A stretch of DNA of 64,000 bases from an uncultured Rhizobiaceae group bacterium (lineage in GTDB: Bacteria > Pseudomonadota > Alphaproteobacteria > Rhizobiales > Rhizobiaceae), in assembly GCA_937930845.1 (NCBI GenBank), contig CALHBJ010000007.1:279701-343700 (forward strand), read 5' to 3'. Of this stretch, positions 1 through 9,715 are shown one piece after another (position 1 is the first letter of the stretch; every line of letters starts with the position of its first letter). Position numbers and translations under genes: made by a program. A model generated the notes under the pieces. It did not search any database. It was not told the origin of the DNA and saw only the letters and a program-made list of their open reading frames with translations.

Positions 1-223
1 ACATGAATTGGGCGTAACCCTTGCAGCCGACGAAGACACCAAAACTCTGCTCGATTATGGCGTTTGGGTTGAAAAAAGCATGTATGGCAAAAAATACATG
101 GGCGTCGAACGGTCGACCTTTCTGGTGGATACCAACGGCAAAATTGTTGAGGCGTGGCGCAAGGTCAAAGTGAAGGGCCATGTGGAAGCCGTGCTGGAAG
201 CGGCGCGCCAGCATTTTGCATAG
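1..223 (+). CDS. bcp: Thioredoxin-dependent peroxiredoxin Bcp, C-terminal end (partial)
   Basis: The reading frame enters from the left edge of the window and stops with TAG at 221-223, so only about the last 73 codons are present. The residues KSMYGKKYMGVERSTF and the ending WRKVKVKGHVEAVL are the characteristic C-terminal part of the BCP/PrxQ branch of peroxiredoxins, which reduce hydrogen peroxide and organic hydroperoxides using thioredoxin as electron donor in the cytoplasm. The peroxidatic and resolving cysteines lie outside the window, so activity cannot be judged here. The stop lies 11 bases before the proposed GTG start of the DUF455 gene on the same strand, which suggests co-transcription. 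Confidence 0.88.
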   Translation, partial: HELGVTLAADEDTKTLLDYGVWVEKSMYGKKYMGVERSTFLVDTNGKIVEAWRKVKVKGHVEAVLEAARQHFA

Positions 224-234
224 ATGTTGATCTC

Positions 235-1128
235 GTGACCGCAAATTCGATCTCAGATGCCCTGTTTCGCCATGGAGAATGGCCTGAAAACTGGCGACTT
301 GCGACTGAATCCCATGTGGAAATTACATCGCTTAAACAGGCCGCCGTGGCTGCCCTTTCTTCATCTAACCTTGACGACAAGGTCGCGCTGACCCGCGCTG
401 CGGCGCGCAAGTGGTTCAATGGCACTTTGGGGCTGGGCGGTGACAGAACCCTGGTGCCGCCTGACAGACCGGGGCGACCGGCGCGGCCGGCATTGGTGCC
501 GCCGGGTAAGATGAAGAAACGATCATTGAATTCATTGCAGGGCCGTTTCGCCCTGCTCCATGCCATCGCCCATATTGAACTCAACGCCATTGATCTTGCC
601 TGGGACATTGTTGCGCGCTTTGCCGACAAGCGCATGCCACGTTCATTTTTTGATGGATGGGTGCAGGTCGCTCTGGAAGAATCGAAGCATTTTTCTCTTT
701 TGCGCCAACGCCTTAATGAACTTGGCGGCGAATATGGCGACCTCGATGCCCATGATGGTCTGTGGGAAGCAGCCCAGGAAACCGGCCACGACCTGACCGC
801 GCGGCTGGCGGTTGTTCCCTTGATCCTGGAAGCCCGTGGCCTGGATATCACACCGGCACTCCTCACCAAAATTCGCAATATTGGAGATGAACAAAGCGCC
901 CGAATATTTGAAATCATCTATCGCGATGAACAGGGCCATGTCGCGGTGGGTGCCAAATGGTTTCGCTATTTGTGCCAAAAGGAAGGCCGTGAACCGGCAG
1001 GCGCATTCCAGGAATTGGTGCGCAAACACTTTCGCGGCAGCCTAAAACCACCATTTAACGACATGGCACGGGCAAGGGCTGGCCTGACACCGGGGTTTTA
1101 CAGAACCCTGTCCAGCGCAGGAACGTGA
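235..1128 (+). CDS. DUF455 family ferritin-like protein
   Basis: A protein of about 297 residues if read from GTG 235, which lies just behind the bcp stop; the open frame continues upstream inside bcp but that part is unlikely to be used. The core carries the metal-ligand-like pattern of the DUF455 (ferritin-like, MiaE-related) family: HAIAHIELNAIDLA around residue 110, EESKHFSLL around residue 145 and DEQGHVAVG around residue 230, that is two Glu and spaced Glu/His pairs on four helices. A di-iron oxygenase or iron-binding role is inferred from the fold; no substrate is known to me. Close downstream position to bcp on the same strand is compatible with an oxidative stress or iron-related function, but that is only context. 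Confidence 0.85.
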   Translation: MTANSISDALFRHGEWPENWRLATESHVEITSLKQAAVAALSSSNLDDKVALTRAAARKWFNGTLGLGGDRTLVPPDRPGRPARPALVPPGKMKKRSLNSLQGRFALLHAIAHIELNAIDLAWDIVARFADKRMPRSFFDGWVQVALEESKHFSLLRQRLNELGGEYGDLDAHDGLWEAAQETGHDLTARLAVVPLILEARGLDITPALLTKIRNIGDEQSARIFEIIYRDEQGHVAVGAKWFRYLCQKEGREPAGAFQELVRKHFRGSLKPPFNDMARARAGLTPGFYRTLSSAGT

Positions 1129-1248
1129 CGAATTAAAACCCGCAACGGGTCTTCAAAGTTGCAGTTGTCAGGATCGCGGCGGCGGGAAAGGAAGTGTTAA
1201 CCATACTGGCAGATAATTTGAGGGCTCAGTAATTGTCCAAAAGTTTGT

Positions 1249-2496
1249 ATGAATCGCTCCATCAACACTCCCACAGGCCTCCCCGCGCATCAAAGCGACC
1301 ATCAGGCATTGCACCCGGCATCCCCGGTTTCTCCCGCCACCGCCGCGCGTGGAGTTTCAAAAGCTGCTCGATTGCAGTTGAGCACAAAGCGTTTTCCCTA
1401 TGCAGGATTTTTAACCGGGCTGCTGGCGCTGACGATCCTTTTCACTGCCGTCTCCTACATGGTGTTGCGCGATGACATCATGGGCGCAACGCTGGCCCGG
1501 CAGGCCCGTATGCAGCAGGCCTATGAAGACAGAATTTCGGCACTGCGCAGCCAGGTTGATCTCGTCACCAGCCGCCAGCTCATCGACCAAAGATCGGTTG
1601 AAAACCGCGTCAACAAGCTGTTGGTCCGTCAAAAGACCCTGGGGTCGCGGCGATTGCTCAGCCCGGCCGGCATTCAGCCAGCGGCCAACGCTGCTGCAAC
1701 ATCGACCTTTGCCACACCGAAAGTAAAATCCGGCCCGTCAGGCCTGCGCCTTGGCTCCCTTGCCGGATCGCATTCGCCGTTTGCTGAGACTGAACAGGTC
1801 ACCACTGCATCACTTTCCTCATCATTCGAAACTGTTGAGGCTACGCTGGAAGAAACCGAACGGGCGCAGCTTCAGGAACTGAACGAGATGCACCGTTCGG
1901 CCCAGTCCAAGCTTAGAAAACTGGCAGCCATCCTGAAACGGCAAGGTGTCTCTGTTCCTGAAACAGCCGCAGTTGGTGGCCCCTTGATTGAACTGAAAGG
2001 CCTGGGACAATTCAGCGATCAGGTTTCAGCCCTCGACGCCTCCCTGGAAACACTGGAAATCGTGCGCCGCGCCGCAAAGAGCCTGCCCCATGGCAGCCCC
2101 GCACCGGGCAAACCCATTTCGTCCAAATTCGGCAGTCGTCGCGACCCTTTCACCAAGCGCCGCGCTATTCATGGCGGGTTGGACTTCAAGGCGAAAACCG
2201 GATCGCCCGTCATCGCAACCGCGTCCGGCACCGTCACCAAGGCAGGCAGGTCCGGCGGGTATGGCCGCTTGATCGAGATCGATCACGGCGGCGGTATTAC
2301 AACCCGCTATGCCCATCTTAGCCGCATTCACGTAAAAGTTGGCCAGAAGGTCGAACGCGGCAAGCGCATTGGCCGGGTTGGCAGTACCGGGCGCTCAACC
2401 GGACCTCACCTACACTACGAAGTGCGCCGCAAAGGCCGGGTGCTCAATCCAATCCACTACGTGCGTTTGGAAAAACACCTCAAACCGCTTCTATAG
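1249..2496 (+). CDS. Membrane-anchored M23 family peptidoglycan endopeptidase
   Basis: 415 residues from ATG 1249. A Pro/Ala/His-rich cytoplasmic leader of about 48 residues precedes one hydrophobic segment (about residues 50-73, GFLTGLLALTILFTAVSY), then a periplasmic region with helical, probably coiled-coil, stretches at about 80-125 and 190-260. The C-terminal LytM/M23 domain (about 290-400) has the zinc ligands in HGGLDF and HLHYEV. Such proteins cleave peptide cross-links in peptidoglycan or, when degenerate, activate amidases; here both His motifs are intact, so catalysis is likely. No strong ribosome binding site is visible before the ATG. It converges with prfB, with 45 bases between the stops and no clear terminator. 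Confidence 0.85.
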   Translation: MNRSINTPTGLPAHQSDHQALHPASPVSPATAARGVSKAARLQLSTKRFPYAGFLTGLLALTILFTAVSYMVLRDDIMGATLARQARMQQAYEDRISALRSQVDLVTSRQLIDQRSVENRVNKLLVRQKTLGSRRLLSPAGIQPAANAAATSTFATPKVKSGPSGLRLGSLAGSHSPFAETEQVTTASLSSSFETVEATLEETERAQLQELNEMHRSAQSKLRKLAAILKRQGVSVPETAAVGGPLIELKGLGQFSDQVSALDASLETLEIVRRAAKSLPHGSPAPGKPISSKFGSRRDPFTKRRAIHGGLDFKAKTGSPVIATASGTVTKAGRSGGYGRLIEIDHGGGITTRYAHLSRIHVKVGQKVERGKRIGRVGSTGRSTGPHLHYEVRRKGRVLNPIHYVRLEKHLKPLL

Positions 2497-2541
2497 AATC
2501 ACTGGCAAACCTGGCCGCAGCGAGAGTGGCCTGAACGCCAG

Positions 2542-3666
2542 CTATTCCACATCCTCAATCACTTTGTCTTCGCCACTCACCTGATGGGCGAGCGCCGCTT
2601 CCATGAAGGCATTCAGATCGCCATCCAAAACACCCGTAGGGTTAGTGGATTCCACACCCGTGCGCAGGTCTTTCACCATCTGATAGGGCTGCAAAACGTA
2701 AGAGCGGATCTGGTGTCCCCAGCCAATATCGGTTTTCGAATCATGGGCTGCCTGGGTAGCCTCATTGCGCTTTTGCATTTCCATCTCGTAGAGACGGCTC
2801 TTCAAAGCCTTCATCGCGTTGGCACGGTTTTGATGTTGCGACTTCTCTGAGGATGTCACCACGATTCCCGTGGGGATATGGGTGATCCGCACCGCGGAAT
2901 CCGTCGTGTTCACATGCTGCCCGCCTGCACCGGAGGACCGGTATGTGTCGATGCGAATTTCACTATCCGGCACGATGATTTCAATATTGTCATCAATGAC
3001 CGGATACACCCAGACCGATGAAAACGAGGTGTGGCGCCGTGCATTGCTGTCATAGGGCGATATGCGTACCAACCGATGCACACCCGATTCGGTTTTGAGC
3101 CAGCCATAGGCATTGTGCCCTTTGACCAACACAGTCGCGTTTTTAATTCCCGCCTCGTCGCCTGCTGTCGTTGACTGCACTTCCACTGTGTAGCCGCTTT
3201 GTTCAGCCCAGCGCACATACATGCGCAACAGCATATTCGCCCAGTCATTGGACTCCGTCCCGCCTGCTCCGGCATGGACTTCGAAATAGGTATCATTTGC
3301 ATCCGCTTCACCAGACAGCAAAGTTTCAACCTGGCGTTTGCCCAACTCCCCATGCAGTTGACGAAGCGACTCCTCGGCCTCCGCAAGCACGGCCGCATCA
3401 TCTTCCATTTCGGCAAGTTCAATAAGGTCTTTGGAATCGCCCAATTCGCTTTCCAGAGAATTGATTGACGTAATGCTGGCTTCCAGCGTCTGGCGCTCTT
3501 TCATCAACAACTGGGCTTTAGACGCATCGTTCCACAATTCAGGGTCTTCCGCCGCCGCGTTCAATTCCACCAGACGTGCGTTTGCTTTTTCCCAATCAAG
3601 GTGCCGCCGCAAAAGGCTGATCGCCTGGGTAATCTCGTCGGCAAGGGTTTGCATTTCTGCGCGCAT
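2542..3666 (-). CDS. prfB: Peptide chain release factor 2
   Basis: 374 residues from the ATG at 3666, which gives the usual alphaproteobacterial N-terminus MRAEMQTLADEI; an open extension reaches 3771 but has no support. The protein terminates translation at UGA and UAA. The stop-codon recognition region reads SPYDSNARRHTSF, where the tripeptide of RF2 is SPF in E. coli and commonly SPY in this class; the catalytic GGQ is present in SSGAGGQHVN. The N-terminal frame is uninterrupted through LLRRHLDW, the place where many bacteria have an in-frame UGA and a programmed +1 shift, so that autoregulatory frameshift is absent. The trmJ gene lies upstream on the same strand, separated by 134 bases. 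Confidence 0.96.
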   Translation of the reverse strand: MRAEMQTLADEITQAISLLRRHLDWEKANARLVELNAAAEDPELWNDASKAQLLMKERQTLEASITSINSLESELGDSKDLIELAEMEDDAAVLAEAEESLRQLHGELGKRQVETLLSGEADANDTYFEVHAGAGGTESNDWANMLLRMYVRWAEQSGYTVEVQSTTAGDEAGIKNATVLVKGHNAYGWLKTESGVHRLVRISPYDSNARRHTSFSSVWVYPVIDDNIEIIVPDSEIRIDTYRSSGAGGQHVNTTDSAVRITHIPTGIVVTSSEKSQHQNRANAMKALKSRLYEMEMQKRNEATQAAHDSKTDIGWGHQIRSYVLQPYQMVKDLRTGVESTNPTGVLDGDLNAFMEAALAHQVSGEDKVIEDVE

Positions 3667-3800
3667 CTGGCTCTCTTTGTCGTGGCTGAATTCCCAGCTG
3701 AACAGATACGGAGCCGCAACAGCCCTGTAAAGTGCGCACGTAGTTTGAGGCGTTTGATCGCGGGCAACCAAGGCATGGATTCCCCGCTAACCGAGACCGT

Positions 3801-4571
3801 CTAACGATCTTTTCTGGGCCGCGTCTTGCGCCCTTCCAGCGTGGCAACAACTCCACGCAGCGCATGAATTTCCTGCTGGCTCAACTGCGCCTTTTGGAAA
3901 ATATTGCGCAGATTCTCCACCATGGTGGCGCGTTTGTGCGGCGGTCGGAAATAATTTTCCCGGTCGAGCACTTCTTCGAGATGATCAAACAGGCCGAACA
4001 AATCCTCCTTTCGCGCGGGAAGACTGGGCGGTTCACCGATCGGCAATTCGGCAGATCCTGAACGCATCCATTCATAACTCATCAGCAGTACAGCCTGGGA
4101 AATATTGAGCGACGCGAATGCCGGATTGACGGGGAATGTCACGATCTCATTCGCCAAAGCGACCTCGACGCTTTCCAGCCCCCATCGCTCCCGGCCAAAC
4201 AAAATGCCAACCCGCTCGCCGCGAGTGTGCCTAACCCGCAATTCATCAGCCGCCTCGTCCGGGCCCCGCACTGGTTTGAGCATTTCGCGTTGCCGGGCGG
4301 TTGTGGCGAATACGAAAGACAAATCCGCAATCGCTTCGCGCAGATTATCGAACACCTGCACACCCTCAATAATATGATCAGCCTTAGCCGCATTTGCACG
4401 GGCGTCCTCATTGGGCCAGCCATCACGCGGGTCCACAAGGCGCAGTTCCGCCAGCCCAAAATTGGCCATCGCCCGCGCAGCGGCGCCGATGTTCTGGCCC
4501 AATTGTGGATTGACCAACACAATGACCGGCCCTTCGGCGATCAAATTTTGGCGACGATCCGTACCTGCCAT
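3801..4571 (-). CDS. trmJ: tRNA (cytidine/uridine-32-2'-O)-methyltransferase TrmJ (SpoU family)
   Basis: 256 residues from ATG 4571. This is a SPOUT-fold methyltransferase that uses S-adenosylmethionine to methylate ribose 32 in the tRNA anticodon loop. The three SpoU signatures are visible: motif 1 NIGAAARAMANFG (27-39), motif 2 ILFGRERWGL (about 123-132) and motif 3 SLNISQAVLLMSYE (154-167), which forms the knotted cofactor site. The remaining C-terminal helical part ending in a basic tail (GRKTRPRKDR) is typical of TrmJ proteins. The name is chosen over other SpoU members by length and the C-terminal region; the exact modified nucleotide is not deducible from sequence alone. Confidence 0.88.
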   Translation of the reverse strand: MAGTDRRQNLIAEGPVIVLVNPQLGQNIGAAARAMANFGLAELRLVDPRDGWPNEDARANAAKADHIIEGVQVFDNLREAIADLSFVFATTARQREMLKPVRGPDEAADELRVRHTRGERVGILFGRERWGLESVEVALANEIVTFPVNPAFASLNISQAVLLMSYEWMRSGSAELPIGEPPSLPARKEDLFGLFDHLEEVLDRENYFRPPHKRATMVENLRNIFQKAQLSQQEIHALRGVVATLEGRKTRPRKDR

Positions 4572-4635
4572 GATTTTATCCTGACTATGTGCAATGAAGT
4601 AGCAGCAAACTCCTATATCGCGGCCTCATGCCCTA

Positions 4636-5328
4636 ATGAAACAACTTCTGCCAGCTTTACTCTTCGCAACCGCCCTTGTTGCAACGAACATCAATCCTGC
4701 GGCCATTGCACAATCCAGCGAACCAACGCTTGATGAGCTGATGCCCAAGGCCCCGCAATCTCCAGCAAGGCCAGGTGCCAATTTCCGTTCGATGAGCGGG
4801 ACAATCCGGTTATTTGACAGTGTATTGATCTACCCCCTGCCCGACTGGACCACCCCAGACCGGGAAACCAACCCTTTGGCAGACACAAATTATTCGCGCG
4901 GCCAGCAGCGGGCCATATTTCATCTGGAAATGGTGCCCAAGGGAGAGAATAAGAAGGACTGGAAAAACCTCTACGCCATTTTGGCACAGGAAAATTATCC
5001 CCATGGCATCCGCGGTCATGTGCGCGAAATCATTGGCGGTTTCCGTGCCGGATGCCGCCCCTCCAACACCACGGTGCGCCCAGGGCGCGGCACGGACACG
5101 AAATTCCTGTTGATCATCGCCTGTGGCAGCTACGCCAACAATCCAAGCCAGGGGGAACTCGCCGCATTTGTGGTAATGCAGCGTGGCTCCACTGCGGTGC
5201 GTCTTTATCGCGAGTGGCGCGCACCCGCATTCCGTTCTGAAGACGAAAACCAATGGCCTATAAATGGCGAGGAACTGGGCAAGATTTTAACTTCCATGCA
5301 AAAAGCACGGCTGTTTCCAGCCCGCTGA
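4636..5328 (+). CDS. Unknown secreted protein
   Basis: 230 residues, not recognised as a known family. The N-terminus is a clear Sec signal peptide: MKQ, a hydrophobic core LLPALLFATALVAT, and a likely cleavage site after AAIAQ near residue 26. The mature part begins with a low-complexity stretch (PTLDELMPKAPQSPARPG) and continues as a mixed alpha/beta sequence with two cysteines, one in FRAGCRPS and one in LIIACGSYAN, which could form a disulfide in the periplasm. It sits between trmJ (divergent) and icd (same strand) and shares no obvious pathway with them. No transmembrane segment is seen beyond the signal. Function unassigned. Confidence 0.72.
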   Translation: MKQLLPALLFATALVATNINPAAIAQSSEPTLDELMPKAPQSPARPGANFRSMSGTIRLFDSVLIYPLPDWTTPDRETNPLADTNYSRGQQRAIFHLEMVPKGENKKDWKNLYAILAQENYPHGIRGHVREIIGGFRAGCRPSNTTVRPGRGTDTKFLLIIACGSYANNPSQGELAAFVVMQRGSTAVRLYREWRAPAFRSEDENQWPINGEELGKILTSMQKARLFPAR

Positions 5329-5452
5329 AATCTCCTTTTCCCATTGTGCCGGTTTGCCAAGCGCGCCAGCAATGATATAGAGCCGCCAGCTGTGGGCTGT
5401 GCTGCAATATAGCACCCCAACAAACCCCTGTTTATTAGCGAAGGTCATGCAT

Positions 5453-6664
5453 ATGTCGAAAATCAAGGTAGAGAATCCGCTCGTCGAACTGGATGGCGAT
5501 GAGATGACACGGATCATCTGGCAGTTCATCAAAGACAAGTTGATCCACCCCTATCTCGACATTGATCTGAAATATTATGACCTTGGCATTCAGGCCCGGG
5601 ACGATACCGATGATCAGATCACCATCGACGCAGCCAACGCCATCAAGAAATTTGGTGCCGGTGTAAAATGCGCGACAATCACCCCGGACGAAGACCGTGT
5701 TGAGGAATTTGGCCTGAAGAAAATGTGGCGTTCGCCAAACGGCACAATCCGCAACATTCTTGGTGGTGTGATTTTCCGTGAACCCATCATCATGCAAAAC
5801 GTGCCCCGGCTGGTGCCAGGCTGGACACAGCCCATCATCGTAGGCCGCCACGCCTATGGCGACCAGTATCGCGCAACCGATTTCCGCTTTCCCGGCCCCG
5901 GCAAGCTGACCATGAAATTCGTCGGTGAAGACGGCACCACGCAGGATTATGATGTGTTCGACGCCCCCGCATCCGGCGTTGCTATGGGCATGTACAACCT
6001 CGATGATTCAATCCGAGATTTCGCCCGCGCCTCTCTCAACTACGCATTGAACCGCGGCGTTCCCTGCTACCTTTCCACCAAGAACACGATCCTGAAGGCC
6101 TATGACGGCCAGTTCAAAGACCTGTTCCAGGAAATTTATGAAGCTGAATTCAAGGAAAAATACGAAGCCAAAAAAATCTGGTACGAGCATCGCCTGATCG
6201 ACGACATGGTTGCCGCGGCGCTGAAATGGTCCGGCGGTTACGTGTGGGCGTGTAAGAACTACGATGGTGACGTGCAGTCAGACATCGTGGCCCAGGGTTT
6301 TGGTTCATTGGGACTGATGACTTCCGTGCTCATGACTCCAGACGGCAAAACTGTGGAATCAGAAGCCGCCCATGGCACCGTTACCCGCCACTACCGGGCG
6401 CATCAAAAAGGCGAGGAAACATCGACGAACTCGATCGCTTCAATCTTTGCCTGGACCCGTGGCCTGGCACACCGTGCCAAGCTGGACGGCAATGACGACC
6501 TCAAGAATTTTGCCGACACACTGGAACGTGTGTGCATCGATACCGTTGAAGGCGGGCACATGACCAAAGACCTGGCCCTGCTCATCGGTCCCGATCAGCC
6601 CTGGCTGTCCACCACTGGGTTCCTGGACAAGGTGGATGAAGGCCTGCAAAAAGCCATGAGCTAA
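5453..6664 (+). CDS. icd: NADP-dependent isocitrate dehydrogenase
   Basis: Oxidative decarboxylation of isocitrate to 2-oxoglutarate in the TCA cycle. I take ATG 5453 as start because a GAAGG sequence lies about 8 bases upstream and the product then begins [20 protein letters not shown], as in other alphaproteobacterial enzymes; the ATG six bases upstream (5447) is too close to that site. At 403 residues it belongs to the eukaryote-like homodimeric class of NADP enzymes ([13 protein letters not shown] at the start, [14 protein letters not shown] for substrate binding, [13 protein letters not shown] near the cofactor site), not to the E. coli type. A strong terminator follows. It converges with alaS. 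Confidence 0.97.
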   Translation: MSKIKVENPLVELDGDEMTRIIWQFIKDKLIHPYLDIDLKYYDLGIQARDDTDDQITIDAANAIKKFGAGVKCATITPDEDRVEEFGLKKMWRSPNGTIRNILGGVIFREPIIMQNVPRLVPGWTQPIIVGRHAYGDQYRATDFRFPGPGKLTMKFVGEDGTTQDYDVFDAPASGVAMGMYNLDDSIRDFARASLNYALNRGVPCYLSTKNTILKAYDGQFKDLFQEIYEAEFKEKYEAKKIWYEHRLIDDMVAAALKWSGGYVWACKNYDGDVQSDIVAQGFGSLGLMTSVLMTPDGKTVESEAAHGTVTRHYRAHQKGEETSTNSIASIFAWTRGLAHRAKLDGNDDLKNFADTLERVCIDTVEGGHMTKDLALLIGPDQPWLSTTGFLDKVDEGLQKAMS

Positions 6665-6686
6665 TCTTCACAGGCATGAAATTAAT

Positions 6687-6724
6687 AAGGCCCGCTAATC
6701 TGTTCGATCAGCGGGCCTTTTTTA
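6687..6724 (+). terminator. Rho-independent terminator of icd
   Basis: A ten-base-pair stem AAGGCCCGCT / AGCGGGCCTT with a 13-base loop is followed by a run of Ts (CCTTTTTTATTTG). It lies 22 bases after the icd stop. The reverse strand also has an AT-rich tail after the stem, so it may also stop transcription leaving alaS. Confidence 0.9.
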
Positions 6725-6769
6725 TTTGTTACTGCGTCCAGGTTACTGCGTCCAGATTGTCAGTTGAAT

Positions 6770-9439
6770 TCAGCCAAGTGCGGCGCGCACCGCATCAACT
6801 GCCGCCGCCAGCTTGTCCCCATCGGGACCACCGGCCTGCGCCATGTCAGGTCGCCCGCCCCCGCCTTTGCCGCCCACAATTTCGGACGCGACGCGAACCA
6901 AGTCGATTGCGTTGAACCGATCAGTGAGATCCGCACTCACCCCCACCACAATCGCAGCCTTACCATCTTCGCTGGCCGTTGCCACCAACACCACGCCAGA
7001 GGCCAGTCTCGATTTTTCCTCATCGACCAGGCCTTTGAGTTCTTTGGGCGAAATTCCTGACACGATGCGCGCAGAAAACTGCACATCGCCCACGGTTTCA
7101 ATAGCATTTTCCGCGCCGCCAGAGCCGCCGCCCATGGCGATCTGTTTGCGCAAATCCGCCAATTCACGGTCAAGTTTCTTGCGCTCGTCAATCAGTGCTG
7201 CAACCCGCGCGGGCACATCGCCGGGCGCTGATTTCAAAGTCGCCGCCGCCGCACGCAAAGTTGCATCCTGGTGCAACAAATGATCTCGCGCCGCCTGTCC
7301 CGTCAGCGCCTCAATGCGCCGCACACCGGAAGACACAGCAGACTCACCCACAAAAGTAATCAAGCCGATATCGCCGGTCTGGTTCACATGGGTGCCGCCG
7401 CACAATTCCAGCGACCAGGGCTTGCCCGCCGCATCGCCATCCATGGTCGTACCCATGGATACAACCCGCACTTCATCGCCATATTTTTCGCCAAACTGCG
7501 CCTGGGCACCCAGTTCAATGGCATCGTCAACCGCCATCAACGTGGTGTTCACCGGGCTGTTTTGCAAAACATAGGCGTTTGCCATGGCGTCGACCGCCTG
7601 CAGCTCGGCGCTCTCAACCGGCTTGGGATGGGCAAAATCAAAGCGCAACCTTTCCGGCGCGACCAGAGAACCTTTCTGGCTCACATGATCGCCCAGCACC
7701 TGGCGCAGAGCCTCATGAACCAGATGGGTCGCCGAATGGTTGGCGCGCAAATGGCTGCGCCGGTCGCGATCCACTTCCAGCAACGCCCCGTCACCAACGG
7801 ATAATTGCCCCTGCCGCACCTTGCCAACGTGAAGGAACAGGCCGTCTGCCTTTTTCTTCACATCACTGATGTCAACAATGGTCTCGCCACAGCGCAGCTC
7901 ACCGCTGTCGCCCATTTGGCCGCCGGATTCGCCGTAAAACGGAGATTGGTTCAGGATCACGATCACCTCGTCCCCCGCCGCAGCTTGTGGCACCGGCGCG
8001 CCATCACGAACAATGGACAACACCTGACCTTCCGCCGTTTCGGTTTCATAGCCAAGGAATTCGGTGGCGCCATGCTCTTCGCGCAAACGGAACCAGATCG
8101 CTTCATCGGCAGTGCCGCCAGCCCCCGTCCACGATGCCCGGGCTTCCGCCTTCTGGCGTTCCATCGCCTGGTCATAGGCGTCAGTGTCGACAGAAATTTC
8201 CCGGCGCCGCAAAGCATCCTGGGTCAGATCAAGGGGAAAACCATAAGTATCGTAGAGTTTAAAGGCCACATCCCCATCCAGCATGTCGCCGGATCGCAGG
8301 CCCTTGGACGCCGTATCCAGCAGGTCGAGGCCGCGTGTCAGGGTTTTGCGGAAACGGGTTTCCTCAAGCCGCAGGGTTTCGGTGATCAATGTCTGATTGG
8401 TTTTCAGTTCGGGATATCCCACGCCCATTTGCGCCACCAGCGCGGGAACCAGCCGCCAAAGCAGCGGTTCCCGGGTGCCCAGCAAACTGGCATGGCGCAT
8501 GGCGCGGCGCATGATGCGCCGCAGCACATAGCCGCGCCCCTCATTTGATGGCAGCACCCCATCGGCAATCAAAAATCCAGATGCGCGCAGGTGATCCACA
8601 ATCACCCTGTGGCTGGCGCGGGTTTCGTCCGTAATCGCCACACCGGTTGCATCTTCACTGGCGGCCAGCAGCGCTTTGAACAGATCAATTTCATAATTGT
8701 CATGGGTGCCCTGCAGCACAGCCGCGATCCGCTCCAGCCCCATGCCGGTATCGATAGAAGGCTTTGGCAAAGCGATCCGCTCGTCCTTCGACACCTGTTC
8801 ATATTGCATGAAAACCAGGTTCCAGATTTCCACAAACCTGTCGCCGTCTTCATCGGCACTGCCGGGCGGGCCACCCCATATGTGATCCCCGTGGTCAAAG
8901 AAGATTTCAGAGCACGGGCCGCACGGGCCGGTATCGCCCATCGACCAGAAATTGTCCGAAGTGGCGATGCGAATGATGCGATCATCACTTAGCCCTGCGA
9001 TCTTTTTCCAAAGTCCGTGGGCCTCGTCATCTTCGTGATAGACCGTGACAATCAATCGGCCGGGGTCCACATCATATTCGCGGGTGATCAGGTTCCAGGC
9101 CAGTTCGATGGCATGTTCTTTGAAATAATCACCGAAAGAAAAATTGCCCAGCATTTCAAAAAATGTGTGATGGCGGGCCGTATAGCCCACATTTTCCAGA
9201 TCGTTATGCTTGCCCCCGGCACGCACGCATTTTTGCGATGTGGCAGCGCGGGTATAGTCGCGCGTCTCCAGCCCGGTGAACAGGTTTTTGAACTGCACCA
9301 TGCCCGCGGCGGTGAACATCAGCGTGGGATCATTGCGCGGCACCAACGGGGAGGATTCGACCGCAGCGTGTCCGTCTTTTTCAAAATAATCGAGAAACGT
9401 AGACCGAATCTCGTTAACGCCCGTTTTGGCATCAGACAT
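6770..9439 (-). CDS. alaS: Alanyl-tRNA synthetase
   Basis: About 889 residues from ATG 9439, chosen because an AGGGA lies 9 bases upstream; two in-frame starts at 9448 and 9457 lack suitable spacing. The enzyme charges tRNA-Ala. Domains in order: class II catalytic core from [13 protein letters not shown], tRNA recognition region, editing domain with the HxxxH zinc motif ([10 protein letters not shown]) and the partner CGGTHV, and a C-terminal DHHA1/C-Ala part ending in a Gly-rich [16 protein letters not shown], which is the family signature. It is transcribed in the same direction as recA, 276 bases downstream of it, but with a terminator between, so it probably has its own promoter. Confidence 0.97.
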   Translation of the reverse strand: MSDAKTGVNEIRSTFLDYFEKDGHAAVESSPLVPRNDPTLMFTAAGMVQFKNLFTGLETRDYTRAATSQKCVRAGGKHNDLENVGYTARHHTFFEMLGNFSFGDYFKEHAIELAWNLITREYDVDPGRLIVTVYHEDDEAHGLWKKIAGLSDDRIIRIATSDNFWSMGDTGPCGPCSEIFFDHGDHIWGGPPGSADEDGDRFVEIWNLVFMQYEQVSKDERIALPKPSIDTGMGLERIAAVLQGTHDNYEIDLFKALLAASEDATGVAITDETRASHRVIVDHLRASGFLIADGVLPSNEGRGYVLRRIMRRAMRHASLLGTREPLLWRLVPALVAQMGVGYPELKTNQTLITETLRLEETRFRKTLTRGLDLLDTASKGLRSGDMLDGDVAFKLYDTYGFPLDLTQDALRRREISVDTDAYDQAMERQKAEARASWTGAGGTADEAIWFRLREEHGATEFLGYETETAEGQVLSIVRDGAPVPQAAAGDEVIVILNQSPFYGESGGQMGDSGELRCGETIVDISDVKKKADGLFLHVGKVRQGQLSVGDGALLEVDRDRRSHLRANHSATHLVHEALRQVLGDHVSQKGSLVAPERLRFDFAHPKPVESAELQAVDAMANAYVLQNSPVNTTLMAVDDAIELGAQAQFGEKYGDEVRVVSMGTTMDGDAAGKPWSLELCGGTHVNQTGDIGLITFVGESAVSSGVRRIEALTGQAARDHLLHQDATLRAAAATLKSAPGDVPARVAALIDERKKLDRELADLRKQIAMGGGSGGAENAIETVGDVQFSARIVSGISPKELKGLVDEEKSRLASGVVLVATASEDGKAAIVVGVSADLTDRFNAIDLVRVASEIVGGKGGGGRPDMAQAGGPDGDKLAAAVDAVRAALG

Positions 9440-9631
9440 GCGTGGCATTCCCTGCATTTATCGAAACAAAAGTGTCACAGGCTTTCACCAGTTTCAGGCA
9501 ATAATTTCAACCTTCGATATGGCCAGCATCCGTCCCTTGCTTTCACATTTTGAGCAACCGGCAAATCGTGCCAGCAATGCCAAGCCGTCCCGACACCCAC
9601 CCTTATGCCCACAAAGACTGCCCAAAATAGC

Positions 9632-9664
9632 AAAAAGGGCCGCCCACCCGGCAGCCCTTTTAAA
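9632..9664 (-). terminator. Rho-independent terminator of recA
   Basis: Read on the minus strand: AAAAGGGC, a loop region, GCCCTTTTT. The stem is AAAGGGC (9634-9640) with GCCCTTT (9654-9660), extended by GC-rich pairing inside the loop, with the T run on the minus-strand side. It lies about 50 bases after the recA stop. Confidence 0.8.
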
Positions 9665-9715
9665 CAATCAAACAGCGATCAAATTAAGCAGTCGAAAACA
9701 TGTATCGCCCGTAGA

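Noticed and set aside
7805..8548. 247-codon plus-strand frame inside alaS
   Set aside because: Antisense shadow of a certain gene; no domain.
9440..9715. Possible tRNA or small RNA gene between alaS and recA
   Set aside because: No cloverleaf or conserved TTCNA arm is visible; only the recA terminator is supported.
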